Shown: positions 17,333 to 25,928, numbered from the stretch's first letter. The stretch is DNA of 64,000 nucleotides from Agromyces humatus (GCF_021228295.1 NZ_JAJQPD010000007.1:124001-188000), one strand, 5' to 3'. The notes: generated by a model from the sequence alone, not told the origin. Program-made: numbers and translations.

Positions 17333-17979
17333 CCCCGCCGGTCTTCGCCCACGGAAGCCTGCGCCTCTACCTGCTGGCGCTGCTCGACGAACAGCCGCGC
17401 CACGGCTACGAGCTCATCCAGGCGCTCAGCGACCGGTTCGGCGGCACGTACAGCCCGAGCGCGGGAACGATCTACCCGCGCCTGTCGAAACTCGAAGAGG
17501 AGGGGCTCGTCTCGAAGACGACCGACGGGCGCAAGACGGTCTACGAGATCACCGACACCGGCCGGGCCGAGCTCGACGCCCGCCGGCACGAGCTCGACGC
17601 GATCGAAGACGAGGTCACCGATTCGGTGCGGCGGCTCGCCGACGGCGTGCGCGCCGAGGTGAATGACGCGATGCGGTCGTTGCGGGCAGAGCTCGCGAGC
17701 GCCGCGCGCGAGGCGAAGCGCCAGGCCAGGACCGCTTCGGCGAGCTCCGCCGACACGACGGGCGCCGGCAGCGGCGGCGCGGCGTTCAACCTGCAGGCAG
17801 AGTCGAATCGTGCCGTGCACGAGGCCGACCTCGTGCTGAACGAGTTCCGCCAGCAGCTTCGCACCGATCTGCGTACGCAGGCGCACCGGGGGCGGGTGTC
17901 TCCCGAGTCGGTGACCCTGCTGAAGGCGCGGCTCGCGCAGGTGCGCGCCGACGTGCTCGCGACGCTCGTCGACCGCTGA
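17329..17979 (+). CDS. PadR-family transcriptional regulator
   Basis: 216 residues. The PadR winged helix (LRLYLLALLDEQPRHGYELIQAL...SPSAGTIYPRLSKLEEEGLV) occupies about residues 10-85. A long alpha-helical, Ala/Arg-rich C-terminal region follows (about 85-216), larger than in minimal PadR proteins. The start codon overlaps the preceding stop (ATGA), so translation is coupled. It probably represses its own operon through the ATATAT-centred palindromes upstream. The ligand is unknown. Confidence 0.88.
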   Translation: MTPPVFAHGSLRLYLLALLDEQPRHGYELIQALSDRFGGTYSPSAGTIYPRLSKLEEEGLVSKTTDGRKTVYEITDTGRAELDARRHELDAIEDEVTDSVRRLADGVRAEVNDAMRSLRAELASAAREAKRQARTASASSADTTGAGSGGAAFNLQAESNRAVHEADLVLNEFRQQLRTDLRTQAHRGRVSPESVTLLKARLAQVRADVLATLVDR

Positions 17980-17990
17980 GGTCGGCCGAA

Positions 17991-18090
17991 CTGCGGGTTG
18001 AGGAGCGCCCGACGAAGGAGTGCGCGTCTCGAAACGCGACGTGCGAGCATCCGGGTTCCCGACGCGCCGGCGGCGCTCCTCAACCCGCAG
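17991..18090. repeat. REP-like palindrome with 19-bp perfect arms
   Basis: CTGCGGGTTGAGGAGCGCC (17991-18009) and its exact complement (18072-18090) flank 62 bp containing GTCTCGAAACGCGAC. It is a divergent member of the GGGTTGAGGAGCG family. It follows the padR operon by 12 bp and may act as its terminator. Confidence 0.75.
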
Positions 18091-18128
18091 CCTGTTCGCG
18101 TGTCGGCGGTGAGTGCTTCGATGGGGGC

Positions 18129-18647
18129 ATGGCAGACGTGCGACTGGTGCCCTGGTCCGACGACGATCTCGCCACCCTGCAGCGCGGCAACACGCCCGAG
18201 ATGATGGCGAACCTCGGCGGGCCCGAGACCGATGAGGCGCTCGCTGCGCGCCACGAGCGCTATCTGCGGTTCTGGCGCGAGGGTTCGGCACGCATGTTCC
18301 GCATCGTCATCGAGGGTCATCCCGAGGGCGTCGGCTCCATCGGCTACTGGCGGCGAGAGATCCCGGGCGAGTCGAACGCGCTCGAATGCGGGTTCTCGGT
18401 CGAGTCGGCCTATCAGGGGCGCGGCATCGCGACCCGGGCACTGCTCGTCCTCATCGCCGACGCGCGCGCCCGCGGTGAGACCGGGCGCCTCTGGGCCTAT
18501 CCCCGCGTCGACAATGTCGGGTCGAACGCGATCTGCGGCAAGGCGGGCTTCCGGCTCGAGGGGCAAGAAGAGTTCGAGTACCCGCCGGGCAATTGGCAGA
18601 CCTCGAACAACTGGGTGTACGACCTCGCCGAGCCGTCGCCGTCGTAG
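18129..18647 (+). CDS. GNAT-family N-acetyltransferase
   Basis: 172 residues, RimJ/RimL-like GNAT. VGSIGYWRREI and FSVESAYQGRGIATRALLVLI (motif A acetyl-CoA loop Q-G-R-G-I-A) are followed by VDNVGSNAICGKAGF (motif B). It transfers acetyl from acetyl-CoA to an unknown amine. The ATG at 18129 follows a GGGGG tract. It is a single gene flanked by a repeat on the left and the crcB pair on the right. Confidence 0.82.
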   Translation: MADVRLVPWSDDDLATLQRGNTPEMMANLGGPETDEALAARHERYLRFWREGSARMFRIVIEGHPEGVGSIGYWRREIPGESNALECGFSVESAYQGRGIATRALLVLIADARARGETGRLWAYPRVDNVGSNAICGKAGFRLEGQEEFEYPPGNWQTSNNWVYDLAEPSPS

Positions 18648-18661
18648 CAGCCGAGCGGGCG

Positions 18662-18667
18662 TAGCCT
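18662..18667 (+). promoter_or_regulatory. -10 element, leaderless crcB promoter
   Basis: TAGCCT ends 6 nt before the GTG at 18674. This leaves no room for a fluoride riboswitch or Shine-Dalgarno. Confidence 0.5.
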
Positions 18668-18673
18668 CTGGGG

Positions 18674-19093
18674 GTGCGCTCGTATCTCGCCGTCGCCCTG
18701 GGCGGCCTCGTCGGCACCGGCCTCCGCCTCGCCTGCGACCTCGCGTTCCCGCACGCCGACGACGCGTTCCCGGTCGAGACCCTCGTCGTGAACCTCGCCG
18801 GCGCCCTCGCGCTCGGGTGGCTGGTCGGCGGCCTCTGGACCCGGCCGTCGACGCCGATGTGGCTGAAGGCGGGCATCGGCCCGGGGCTGCTCGGGTCCTT
18901 CACGACGCTCTCGGCCGTCACGGCGGCGCTCGTGGTGCTGGGTCGCGAGGGCGAGTGGCTGACGGCGGTCGCGTACCTGCTCGTGTCGGTTCTCGGCGGG
19001 CTCGCCGCCGCGGCAGCCGGGCTGCGCATCGGGTCGCTCATCGCGCATCGCCCCATGCCCACCGAGGTCACCGACGCGGGTGAGACCCTGTGA
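18674..19093 (+). CDS. crcB: Fluoride channel subunit CrcB/Fluc (first of pair)
   Basis: 139 residues, four membrane helices. LGGLVGTGLRLACDL, TLVVNLAGALALGWLVG and GPGLLGSFTTLSAVT are the CrcB signature (conserved Asn and the F/S/T pore stretch). Fluc channels release cytoplasmic fluoride. This copy is shorter of charge on its cytoplasmic loops than its partner and overlaps it by GTGA, so the two are made together and probably form an antiparallel heterodimer. The GTG start is leaderless. Confidence 0.9.
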   Translation: MRSYLAVALGGLVGTGLRLACDLAFPHADDAFPVETLVVNLAGALALGWLVGGLWTRPSTPMWLKAGIGPGLLGSFTTLSAVTAALVVLGREGEWLTAVAYLLVSVLGGLAAAAAGLRIGSLIAHRPMPTEVTDAGETL

Positions 19094-19470
19094 CCGGCGC
19101 GCTCTCGCCCCTCGTGGTCGCCGCCGTGCTCGTCGCCGGGGCGGTCGGCGCGGTGCTGCGCTACGCGCTCTCGCGTGCTTTGCCGGTGCGACCGGGGCAC
19201 CTGCCCGGCGGCATCCTCATCGTGAACGTCGTCGGCTCGGCGGTCGCGGGCGCACTCATCGGACTCGCCGAGCGCGCGGCGCTCGACGGCGACCTGCGGC
19301 TCGTGCTCGTCACGGGGTTCTGCGGCGGGCTCACGACGTTCAGCACGTGGAGCGTCGAGACCATCGAGCTCGTCGACGGCGGGCGCTGGCGCGCCGCGGC
19401 CCTGAACGTCGTCATGACGCTCGTGCTCGGAATCGCGGCCGCGGCCGGCGGCTACCTACTGGTCAGCTGA
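19090..19470 (+). CDS. crcB: Fluoride channel subunit CrcB/Fluc (second of pair)
   Basis: 126 residues, four helices. VGAVLRYALSRAL, GILIVNVVGSAVAGALIG and GFCGGLTTFSTWSVE carry the full signature, including GGLTTFSTW. Paired crcB genes in Gram-positives encode oppositely oriented halves of a dual-topology channel. The GTG start overlaps the upstream stop. Its 3' end overlaps the convergent copC gene by 15 bp, both stops falling in the palindrome GGTCAGCTGACC. Confidence 0.92.
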   Translation: MTGALSPLVVAAVLVAGAVGAVLRYALSRALPVRPGHLPGGILIVNVVGSAVAGALIGLAERAALDGDLRLVLVTGFCGGLTTFSTWSVETIELVDGGRWRAAALNVVMTLVLGIAAAAGGYLLVS

Positions 19471-20130
19471 CCCATCTGAACCACCCGGGCCTGCGCCGGG
19501 GCCGGCGCTCCTGCGGCGAGCGGCGACGATGAGGGCTGCGGCGAGGGCGAGGATGCCGAGCGCGCCGATGACGAATCCGGCGATGGTCCAGCCATCGGGC
19601 CCGGTCGCGGCGGTGTCCTCCGCCTGCTCGGACTCGCTCGTGGCTGCGCTGTCGACCGGGGCGTCGTCGTGCGGCGCCTCTTCGGTCCAGGTGCCGGTCG
19701 CATCGGCGCCGACGCCGAAGTCGATGGCGCCCTCGATCGGGTGGCCGTCGGACGAGACGACGCGCCAGCGCACCTGGTAGTCGCCCGCGAGGTCAGCGGG
19801 CAGCGCCGCCGTCACGTCGGACCCGGCGATCACCGGGGCGCCGACCTCGATCTCTTCACCGTGGTGGTCGACGACGACGACCGCCGTGCCCGCTTCGATG
19901 ACGGCGCCCGAGAACGTGAGCGACACTTCGGCCGGAGCGGCGTCGAACACCTCACCGGGCTCGGGGCTCGACCCGATGAGCTCGTCATGCGCGAACGCGG
20001 GCGCGCCGCCCGCGAGGGTGATGCCGAGTGCGACGGCGAGCGCCGCGGCAGCGAGCGCCACCGCGCGCATGCGGGCTGCGGGGCTGGTGCGGGTCGCGGC
20101 GCGGGCGACGGCGGTGGGTGACGTGGGCAT
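19456..20130 (-). CDS. copC: CopC-domain copper-binding exported protein
   Basis: 224 residues. The signal peptide ends AGGAPAFA|HDELIGSSP, exposing an N-terminal His on the mature protein, as in CopC copper sites. The CopC fold follows (PAEVSLTFSGAV, then VVSSDGHPIEGAIDFGV with the second conserved His). An acidic linker and one C-terminal helix (GWTIAGFVIGALGILALAAALI) tether it to the membrane. The ATG at 20128-20130 has AGGAGG (rc of 20140-20145). No copD follows. It probably works with the CopB pump in copper handling. Confidence 0.88.
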   Translation of the reverse strand: MPTSPTAVARAATRTSPAARMRAVALAAAALAVALGITLAGGAPAFAHDELIGSSPEPGEVFDAAPAEVSLTFSGAVIEAGTAVVVVDHHGEEIEVGAPVIAGSDVTAALPADLAGDYQVRWRVVSSDGHPIEGAIDFGVGADATGTWTEEAPHDDAPVDSAATSESEQAEDTAATGPDGWTIAGFVIGALGILALAAALIVAARRRSAGPGAGPGGSDGSADQ

Positions 20131-20277
20131 GACGAGAAGCCTCCTGAGGCGGGATGTCGAACGGATGTTCCGTGGTGGAGCCACGGGCGACGAGTTCGGT
20201 GCCAACATAGCAATCGCGCCTGAGTTGCCGCCGAACTCGGCGACGCGCACCCCCACTCCACCCGGCCTGAGTGGAAG

Positions 20278-21453
20278 CTACAGCATCGCCATAATCTGGC
20301 GCGCGATCATGCGACCGGCGCGGTTGGCGCCGATCGTCGACGCCTGCGGGCCGTAGCCGGCGAGGAAGACCCGGGGGTCGCTCCACGCCGCGCCCTGCCC
20401 GACGGTGACCCCGCCGGCCTTCTCGCGCAGCCTGAGCGGTGCCAGGTGCCGCAGCTCGGGCCGGAACCCCGTGGCCCAGATGATCGCGTCGGCACGGGCC
20501 ATGCCCGATTCGTCGCCGTCCCACACGACGCGGTCGGCTTCGATGCGGTCGAACATGGGGCGTGCGACGAGCAGGCCGCGCTCGATGCCGGCGGCGATGC
20601 GGCGACTCTTCGGCACGCCGGTGCCGCTCACGATCGAGGGCAGGGCGCGGCCCGAACGCGCGGCCTCGTCTTGCATGGCCACGGCGGCCGACGCGCCTTC
20701 GAGGTCGAGCTCCTGCCGGTCGATCCAGTCGACCGGGCGGCGCGACACCCAGGTGAGCCCGGCCGCGACGTTCTCGAGCTCGAGCATGAACCCGATGGCC
20801 GATGTGCCGCCACCGACGACGACGATGTGCTGGTCGCGGAAGTCCTCGGCTTCGATGTAGTCGGAGGTATGCAGGTGCCTGCCGGCGAACTCACCCATGC
20901 CCGGGTAGAAGGGAACGAACGGAGAGCCCCACGTGCCGGTGGCGTTCACGAGGAAGCTCGTGACGATCTCGTGCTGCGGCGCGCGCTGGTTCGCCGGGGC
21001 CTCGAAGCTCTTGCGACGGCGACCGAACAGCCCGCGAGCCTTCAGCTCCTCGACCGGCTTCGGCGAGAGGTCTTCGTACCGCACGACAAGGTCGGCGCCC
21101 TCGTTCCCGACGGAGCGCACGTCGACCGGCCGGTGCACGCGAAGGTCGTAGTGCTGCTCGAACCTGCCGTAGTAGTCGGCGACGACCTCTTTCGCGGGGA
21201 GGTCGCGGTCGGCGGTGTCGAAGCTCAGTCCGAGCTCGGCCATGCCGGGCAGGTCGTTGACGCGGTGCGCCGTGCCGAGTCGCAACGACGACCAACGGTG
21301 CTGCCATGCGCCGCCGGCACCGGGTGCACGGTCGAGCACGACGAAGTCCTCGTCGGCGACGAGCTCGAAGCGACGCAGGTAGTACGCCACCGACAGCCCC
21401 GCCTGTCCTGCGCCGATCACCACGACCTTCGCGCGTGCAGGGGCGGGTATCAC
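20278..21453 (-). CDS. FAD/NAD(P)-dependent flavoprotein oxidoreductase (CzcO-like)
   Basis: 391 residues with two Rossmann motifs: VVVIGAGQAGLSVAYYL (FAD, residues 9-25) and IVVVGGGTSAIGF (NADPH, about 210). The ending includes the ATGF motif (IIWATGFRPE). This is the flavin-containing monooxygenase/CzcO-like family. No BVMO fingerprint (FxGxxxHxxxW) is clear, so hydroxylase versus reductase activity is undecided. It is a single gene with its own promoter region facing DUF3073. Confidence 0.83.
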   Translation of the reverse strand: MIPAPARAKVVVIGAGQAGLSVAYYLRRFELVADEDFVVLDRAPGAGGAWQHRWSSLRLGTAHRVNDLPGMAELGLSFDTADRDLPAKEVVADYYGRFEQHYDLRVHRPVDVRSVGNEGADLVVRYEDLSPKPVEELKARGLFGRRRKSFEAPANQRAPQHEIVTSFLVNATGTWGSPFVPFYPGMGEFAGRHLHTSDYIEAEDFRDQHIVVVGGGTSAIGFMLELENVAAGLTWVSRRPVDWIDRQELDLEGASAAVAMQDEAARSGRALPSIVSGTGVPKSRRIAAGIERGLLVARPMFDRIEADRVVWDGDESGMARADAIIWATGFRPELRHLAPLRLREKAGGVTVGQGAAWSDPRVFLAGYGPQASTIGANRAGRMIARQIMAML

Positions 21454-21550
21454 CTGACCATCTCAACATGGCTTGCTGTGTGCCCGCAGCACGATCGCTG
21501 CACGCGATTTCGGGGGTGTGGATACCACCGAAGGTGGCTCGGCGCGGTGC

Positions 21551-21556
21551 TAAACT
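21551..21556 (+). promoter_or_regulatory. -10 element of the DUF3073 gene
   Basis: TAAACT lies 82 bp before the start at 21639, giving a leadered transcript, unlike most neighbours. A TAAGGGGG Shine-Dalgarno follows at about 21627-21634. Confidence 0.4.
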
Positions 21557-21638
21557 GGCATCCGGACGAAATTCAACTATCAGATGAGCGCCGGGTGAAG
21601 ACCATCCCACCCGGCCAGATGTCGTAAGGGGGTCACGC

Positions 21639-21851
21639 ATGGGGCGCGGCCGTCAGAAAGCCAAGCACACCAAGGTCGCTCGCGAGCTGAAGTACTTCAG
21701 CCCGAACACCGACTACAACGCGCTTGAGCGCGAACTCACGAGTTCGCCGCATGACGATTACAGCGAAGAGGCGTCGAAGTGGGCGGAGTATGCCGCCGAA
21801 GACGACGACACCTACGTCACCGGCGACGAACAGCGCGAACAGCGCGCATAG
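21639..21851 (+). CDS. DUF3073 protein
   Basis: 70 residues, beginning MGRGRQKAKHTKVARELKYF, the invariant opening of DUF3073, then a DUF3073 core NYNALERELT-like (DYNALERELTSS) and an acidic tail (EDDDTYVTGDE). It is a small basic-then-acidic actinobacterial protein of unknown function, very often next to purM/purF as here. The strongly conserved basic N-terminus suggests nucleic-acid binding; this is inference. Confidence 0.9.
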   Translation: MGRGRQKAKHTKVARELKYFSPNTDYNALERELTSSPHDDYSEEASKWAEYAAEDDDTYVTGDEQREQRA

Positions 21852-21972
21852 CCTCGCTGATCGTCGCCGACCTTCCCTGCGCGTTCGCCGCACGCACCTG
21901 ATCGTCTCGATCGGCTGATGACCCCGTCCGGGTCGGTGCGCCGCGGGCACGCACACGGTGCAGCACGCGTCG

Positions 21973-22012
21973 GGCACGCCTTCAGCGACCCCGGCACGCC
22001 TTCAGCGACCCC
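21973..22012. repeat. 20-bp perfect tandem duplication at a gene end
   Basis: GGCACGCCTTCAGCGACCCC occurs twice in a row (21973-21992 and 21993-22012). The second copy contains the stop and last codons of the luciferase-like gene. It looks like a recent slippage event. Confidence 0.9.
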
Positions 22013-22775
22013 GCCAGGCGGCGGCGTCTTCGACGAACGCCTCGAGTTCGACGAGCGAGTTCGAGGGCGTCATCGCGCGCAGCACGATCTCATCGAGGTC
22101 GCCATCGACGTATTCGGCGAGCCTCGCCGCGTCGGTGATGGTCGCGTCGGCGGCGCGGAAGCCGAGGCGCTCGAAGTTCGCGGCGTAGGCCGGCACCGAC
22201 TCGTACCGCCCGATCTCGCGATCGAGCACCGACCGCGCCGACTCGTCGACGATCGTGCGCACGTACAGCGTCGACCGCACGGAGTGCTGATCGTCCCGAC
22301 CGGCCGCGTCGCGACGCAGCTCCCCCGCGGTGACGCGACCGGCCGCGGGCGTGAGCCAGTTCAGGAGCACCCCGTCGGCCTGCTCTGCCGCGAGGCGACG
22401 CATACGAGGGCCGAGCGCACCGACGATGATCTGCGCGTCGGTGATTCCCCGCAGGGCCGCGAGACCCGCGCCGACGTACTCGACGGGTCGGGTCGTCACC
22501 CTGCCCGCGCCGATGCCGAGCGCCAGCCGTTCGGCGGGCAGCCCGCTGAGATCGAGTGAGTCGACCGGCCGGCGGTCGATCGGGATCACCCCGGTGGCCA
22601 GGCCGAGCGTCGATGTCGCTCCGGCCGCGACGCGGAGCCCGGCGAGCGAGTCGCCGCCCGGCACGTCGTTGATCCACAGGGTCGCGAATCCGAGGCGTTC
22701 GATGCGCGGGGCGAGCGCGCGAACGACCTCGGGCGGAGTCGTGCCGATGATGCCGATCGAGACGGCTGAGCTCAC
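22002..22775 (-). CDS. LLM-class (luciferase-like) flavin-dependent oxidoreductase
   Basis: 257 residues, shorter than typical LLM enzymes (about 300-350). ERLGFATLWINDVPGGDS and TLGLATGVIPIDRR cover the barrel N-half, and LPAERLALGIGAGR is the usual glycine-rich FMN/F420 region. ALGPRMRRLAAEQADGVLLNWLTP is a clear family motif. Probably an F420- or FMN-dependent oxidoreductase of unknown substrate. The gene follows purM on the same strand with a 12-bp gap, so it may be cotranscribed. Confidence 0.8.
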   Translation of the reverse strand: MSSAVSIGIIGTTPPEVVRALAPRIERLGFATLWINDVPGGDSLAGLRVAAGATSTLGLATGVIPIDRRPVDSLDLSGLPAERLALGIGAGRVTTRPVEYVGAGLAALRGITDAQIIVGALGPRMRRLAAEQADGVLLNWLTPAAGRVTAGELRRDAAGRDDQHSVRSTLYVRTIVDESARSVLDREIGRYESVPAYAANFERLGFRAADATITDAARLAEYVDGDLDEIVLRAMTPSNSLVELEAFVEDAAAWRGR

Positions 22776-22787
22776 GGGTCGGCCCGG

Positions 22788-23915
22788 TCAGCTCGCGTAG
22801 CCGCCGACGAGGCGCACGGCACCGCCGTCGACGCCCTTGGCTCCCTGCTCCCACCCGTCGAGGCGCCGTGCTGAGCCTGTCGAAGCATCGCGATCGCCGA
22901 TCGTCACGGTTCCTGCCTGCCAGGCCGGCAGCCCGAGGCCGCCGAGTTCCGCGATCACGGATGCCGCTGCCTCGGCCGCGACGACGGCGAAGAACCCGAT
23001 GCCGAGGTTCCAGGTGCCCTCCGCCGACTCGAGCGTCGTGCCGGCGAGGTCGTTGAGCACGCGGAACACCGGGGCAGGCGACCACGTCGAACGGTCGAGT
23101 TCGACCCACGAACCGCGGGGGAGCACGCGCGCGAGGTTCGCGGCGATGCCGCCTCCGGTGACGTGCGAGAGGGAGTGCACGGCATCGGCATGGGGGCCGG
23201 CGAGCAGCTGCACGAGGGGGCCGGTGTAGAGCCGTGTCGGCTCGAGCAGCGCCTCGCCCCACGTCGTCGAGAGGTCAGCTGCGGCATCCGTGTACCCGAT
23301 GGCCTTGGTATTCAGGATGTGCCTGACGAGCGAGTAGCCGTTGGAGTGCAGGCCGCTCGACTCGATGGCGATCACCGCGTCGCCGTCGGCCACGCGCTCG
23401 GCACCGAGCAGGCGGTCGGCCTCGACGACGCCGACCGCGGCGCCCGCGACGTCGTAGTCGTCGGCGCCCATGAGGCCCGGGTGCTCGGCGGTCTCGCCGC
23501 CGACGAGGGCGGTGCCGGTGTCGGCGCAGGCGCGCGCGATGCCGGTGACGATCGTGGCGATGCGCTCGGGAACGACCTTGCCGCACGCGATGTAGTCGGT
23601 CATGAACAGCGGCTTCGCGCCGACCACGACGATGTCGTCGACGACCATGCCCACGAGGTCTTGGCCGATGGTGTCGTGCTTGTCGAGCGCCTGCGCGATC
23701 GCGATCTTGGTGCCGACGCCGTCGGTCGAGGTCGCGAGCAGGGGCTTCGCGTAGTCCTTCGCGAACGAGACGTCGAACAGGCCCGCGAACCCGCCGACCC
23801 CGCCGAGCACGTTCGGGCCGTGCGTGGCGGCGACAGCCTCTTTCATGAGTTCGACGGCCAGATCACCCGCGTGGGTGTCGACTCCGGCGGCAGCATACGA
23901 CGAGTTCGAGGTCAC
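22788..23915 (-). CDS. purM: Phosphoribosylformylglycinamidine cyclo-ligase (AIR synthase)
   Basis: 375 residues. It converts FGAM to AIR using ATP, the fifth step of purine synthesis. The family blocks are VLGGVGGFAGLFDV, LLATSTDGVGTKIAIAQAL, DLVGMVVDDIVV, ALVGGETAEHPGLM, SSGLHSNGYSLVR and HVTGGGIAANLARVLP. The start is the GTG at 23913-23915 (VTSNSSYAAAGVD), where homology begins. Near the C-terminus eight to ten extra residues (DASTGSARRL) are encoded by a dispersed-repeat sequence inserted in frame. Confidence 0.95.
   Translation of the reverse strand: MTSNSSYAAAGVDTHAGDLAVELMKEAVAATHGPNVLGGVGGFAGLFDVSFAKDYAKPLLATSTDGVGTKIAIAQALDKHDTIGQDLVGMVVDDIVVVGAKPLFMTDYIACGKVVPERIATIVTGIARACADTGTALVGGETAEHPGLMGADDYDVAGAAVGVVEADRLLGAERVADGDAVIAIESSGLHSNGYSLVRHILNTKAIGYTDAAADLSTTWGEALLEPTRLYTGPLVQLLAGPHADAVHSLSHVTGGGIAANLARVLPRGSWVELDRSTWSPAPVFRVLNDLAGTTLESAEGTWNLGIGFFAVVAAEAAASVIAELGGLGLPAWQAGTVTIGDRDASTGSARRLDGWEQGAKGVDGGAVRLVGGYAS
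22868..22887. repeat. Dispersed repeat unit inserted in frame in purM
   Basis: GTGCTGAGCCTGTCGAAGCA matches the CTTCGACAGGCTCAGCAC core of a repeat common in Microbacteriaceae genomes. Here it lies within the purM coding frame and encodes DASTGSAR, between the last strand and the conserved GWEQGAKGVDGGAV tail. Confidence 0.6.
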
Positions 23916-23974
23916 GCCCCAAGCGTACCCGCGCGTCGCGCGGCGACATCCGCCCGCTCCCCGATGGAGGCGAG

Positions 23975-23980
23975 TAGAAT
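23975..23980 (+). promoter_or_regulatory. -10 element, leaderless promoter
   Basis: TAGAAT ends 6 nt before the ATG at 23987, with no Shine-Dalgarno between. Confidence 0.55.
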
Positions 23981-23986
23981 TCCGGT

Positions 23987-24595
23987 ATGTCCGGGGGCAC
24001 ACCGTCGTGGGTGATCCGTGAGAACGCGAGTCGCCCGGTGCTGCTCGCCCTGTACCTGCGCGAGGCGCTCGGCATCGCCTCGCCGGTCGAGTTGCCGAGG
24101 CTGCGCGACGTCGGCGCGGTCGGCGCCAAACTCGAGATCGACCAGCACGACCTGCTCGAGCGGCAGTGGCGCGCGTGGTGGGCGATGACCGTCGAGCCCG
24201 AGGCGCATCCGTCACCGGTACCGCTCGAACTCATCGAGGCGTACGACACCGAGGTGGCGCTGCCGGTGTCCGACGCCGAGGTGCTCGCCGCTGCGATCGT
24301 GCCGCACGCCGAGGCCGCACGGGCGTGGGCCGAGTGGGCGCACGAGGGCTACCGCAACGCGTCGGCCGCACGACGCGGCGACTCCTACCGCGCCTACGCC
24401 GGCACGATCGCCGAGCATGAACGCGAGGTCGGCCGCCGTGCCCACTCGTTCGAGCTCAACGTCGAGGTCGTGCCGTTCGCGGCGGTCGGGGTGTGGTGGA
24501 TCGGTGCGATGAGCGTCGCGGTCACCGATTCACTGCGATCGGATGCCTCGGCGTTCGACGATGCCATCCACCCGATCATCGCCGAACTCGCGTAG
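23987..24595 (+). CDS. Conserved hypothetical protein
   Basis: 202 residues, no family recognised with confidence. It opens MSGGTPSWVIRENASRPVLL, is rich in Ala/Glu helices with many Trp residues (QWRAWWAMTVEP, AWAEWAHEGY), and ends in a beta-type segment (HSFELNVEVVPFAAVGVWWIGAMSVAVT). No signal peptide or membrane helix is clear. It is divergent from purM and leaderless. Its last 20 bp overlap the 3' end of the convergent acyltransferase gene. Function unknown. Confidence 0.7.
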   Translation: MSGGTPSWVIRENASRPVLLALYLREALGIASPVELPRLRDVGAVGAKLEIDQHDLLERQWRAWWAMTVEPEAHPSPVPLELIEAYDTEVALPVSDAEVLAAAIVPHAEAARAWAEWAHEGYRNASAARRGDSYRAYAGTIAEHEREVGRRAHSFELNVEVVPFAAVGVWWIGAMSVAVTDSLRSDASAFDDAIHPIIAELA

Positions 24596-25874
24596 TCGCC
24601 GGCGCGCTCATCTGGAGCCGACGCGGTCGATCGAGCAGCATGGATGCCGCGAGCAGCACGGTGCCGACGAGGGCGAGTCGCAGGTCGAGGAAGAACTGCA
24701 TGACCGAGAACGGCGGGATGAACGCGAGCGCCGCAGCCACCACGACGGCCGCCGTCCGGGGGCGGCGGAATCCGTCGGGGACGGTCGCCGAAACCGCCTC
24801 GAAGCGCGCGAGCGGCACCGAGACCAGCCACACGACGCCGAGCACGACGACGAGCACCACGGGGCGGCTGGCCCACCAGGCCGCGCTCGCCGGCTCGGGA
24901 GCCGCGCCCGGTACGAGGAGCGTCAGCCCCGCGACGACGATGATCACCGGAAGGTGCCAGAGGTACACCGTCATGGCGCGGCTCCCGATGAAGAACACCG
25001 CCGCCTGGGCGACGCGAGACGACATGAGGGCCGAGAGTGGGGTGTGCAGCACGCTGAGCAGGCAGATCTGGGCGACGCCGAGCAGCATGAGCGGCGCGGT
25101 CGGCGGGTTCAGGTTCGTCAGCATGTCTGACGAGTACCAGCCCGCCTCGACGCCCGGCCACATGAGCAGATAGGCGGCGGCGGCGAGCCCGACGAGCTGT
25201 GGCGGCGTACGCCGGCGGAACCAGCAGTCGGCGTACCAGAAGCCCAACTGCTGCGCGAACCCCCAGACGAACACGAGGTTGAGCAGGCCCACGTCGACGA
25301 CACCGCTCGAGACGCGGACGGCGTCCACGAGCACGGCTGCGGCGGCGAGCGAGGTCAGCGTCAGGCGCGGCGCCCGTCGATGCAGTCCGGCCAGCACGGG
25401 GACGAGGCATTGCACCAGGAGGAACGCGGCGAGGAACCAGAGCGGGGTACCGGCACCCGCCGCGACCGTCTCGACCAGCACCGGGTCGACCCGGGCAAGC
25501 GTCGCAGCGCCGAGCACGGCGGCGAAGAACGCGAACAGCGCGAGCGCGGGCATCGCGAGCCGCATCGTTCGGGCGCGGATGAAGTCGGCGGCAGTGCCGC
25601 CTCGCCGCTGGAGGCTGCGCCAGCTCGTCACCGCCGTGAAGCCGCCGAGGGCGAAGAAGAGCGGCATGATCTGCCCCACCCATGTGGCCGCGTCGAACCA
25701 CGGCTGCGCCTCGAGCGGACGCGAGACCACGATCGCACCGGATGCATCGAGGCCGACGCCGATCATCATGAGGTGGATCACGACGACGAGGAGCACACAG
25801 GCCACGCGCGCGAGGTCGACGACGAGGTCGCGGCGGGCGAGGAGGGCGGCGCGGGCGTCAGGCATAGAGGACAT
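24576..25874 (-). CDS. Acyltransferase-3 family membrane protein
   Basis: 432 residues with about ten membrane helices. The start (DLVVDLARVACVLLVVVIHLMMIG) is the OafA/WecH-type acyltransferase-3 opening with His in TM1. Further helices follow (PLFFALGGFTAVTSWRSL, RTMRLAMPALALFAFFA), ending in AMTVYLWHLPVIIVVAG. These proteins acylate cell-surface sugars or lipids. ATGs at 25874 and 25865 are both possible; the second has a weak ACAGG upstream. The 3' end overlaps the convergent hypothetical gene. Confidence 0.82.
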   Translation of the reverse strand: MSSMPDARAALLARRDLVVDLARVACVLLVVVIHLMMIGVGLDASGAIVVSRPLEAQPWFDAATWVGQIMPLFFALGGFTAVTSWRSLQRRGGTAADFIRARTMRLAMPALALFAFFAAVLGAATLARVDPVLVETVAAGAGTPLWFLAAFLLVQCLVPVLAGLHRRAPRLTLTSLAAAAVLVDAVRVSSGVVDVGLLNLVFVWGFAQQLGFWYADCWFRRRTPPQLVGLAAAAYLLMWPGVEAGWYSSDMLTNLNPPTAPLMLLGVAQICLLSVLHTPLSALMSSRVAQAAVFFIGSRAMTVYLWHLPVIIVVAGLTLLVPGAAPEPASAAWWASRPVVLVVVLGVVWLVSVPLARFEAVSATVPDGFRRPRTAAVVVAAALAFIPPFSVMQFFLDLRLALVGTVLLAASMLLDRPRRLQMSAPATTRVRR

Positions 25875-25928
25875 CCTGTCGGTCGGCGACCGCTGAGGGA
25901 ATACCCGCGCCGTGCCAGACTCGAGGGC

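Noticed and set aside
18600..18674. Fluoride riboswitch before crcB
   Set aside because: The predicted promoter leaves no leader, and no riboswitch-like pseudoknot sequence is seen.
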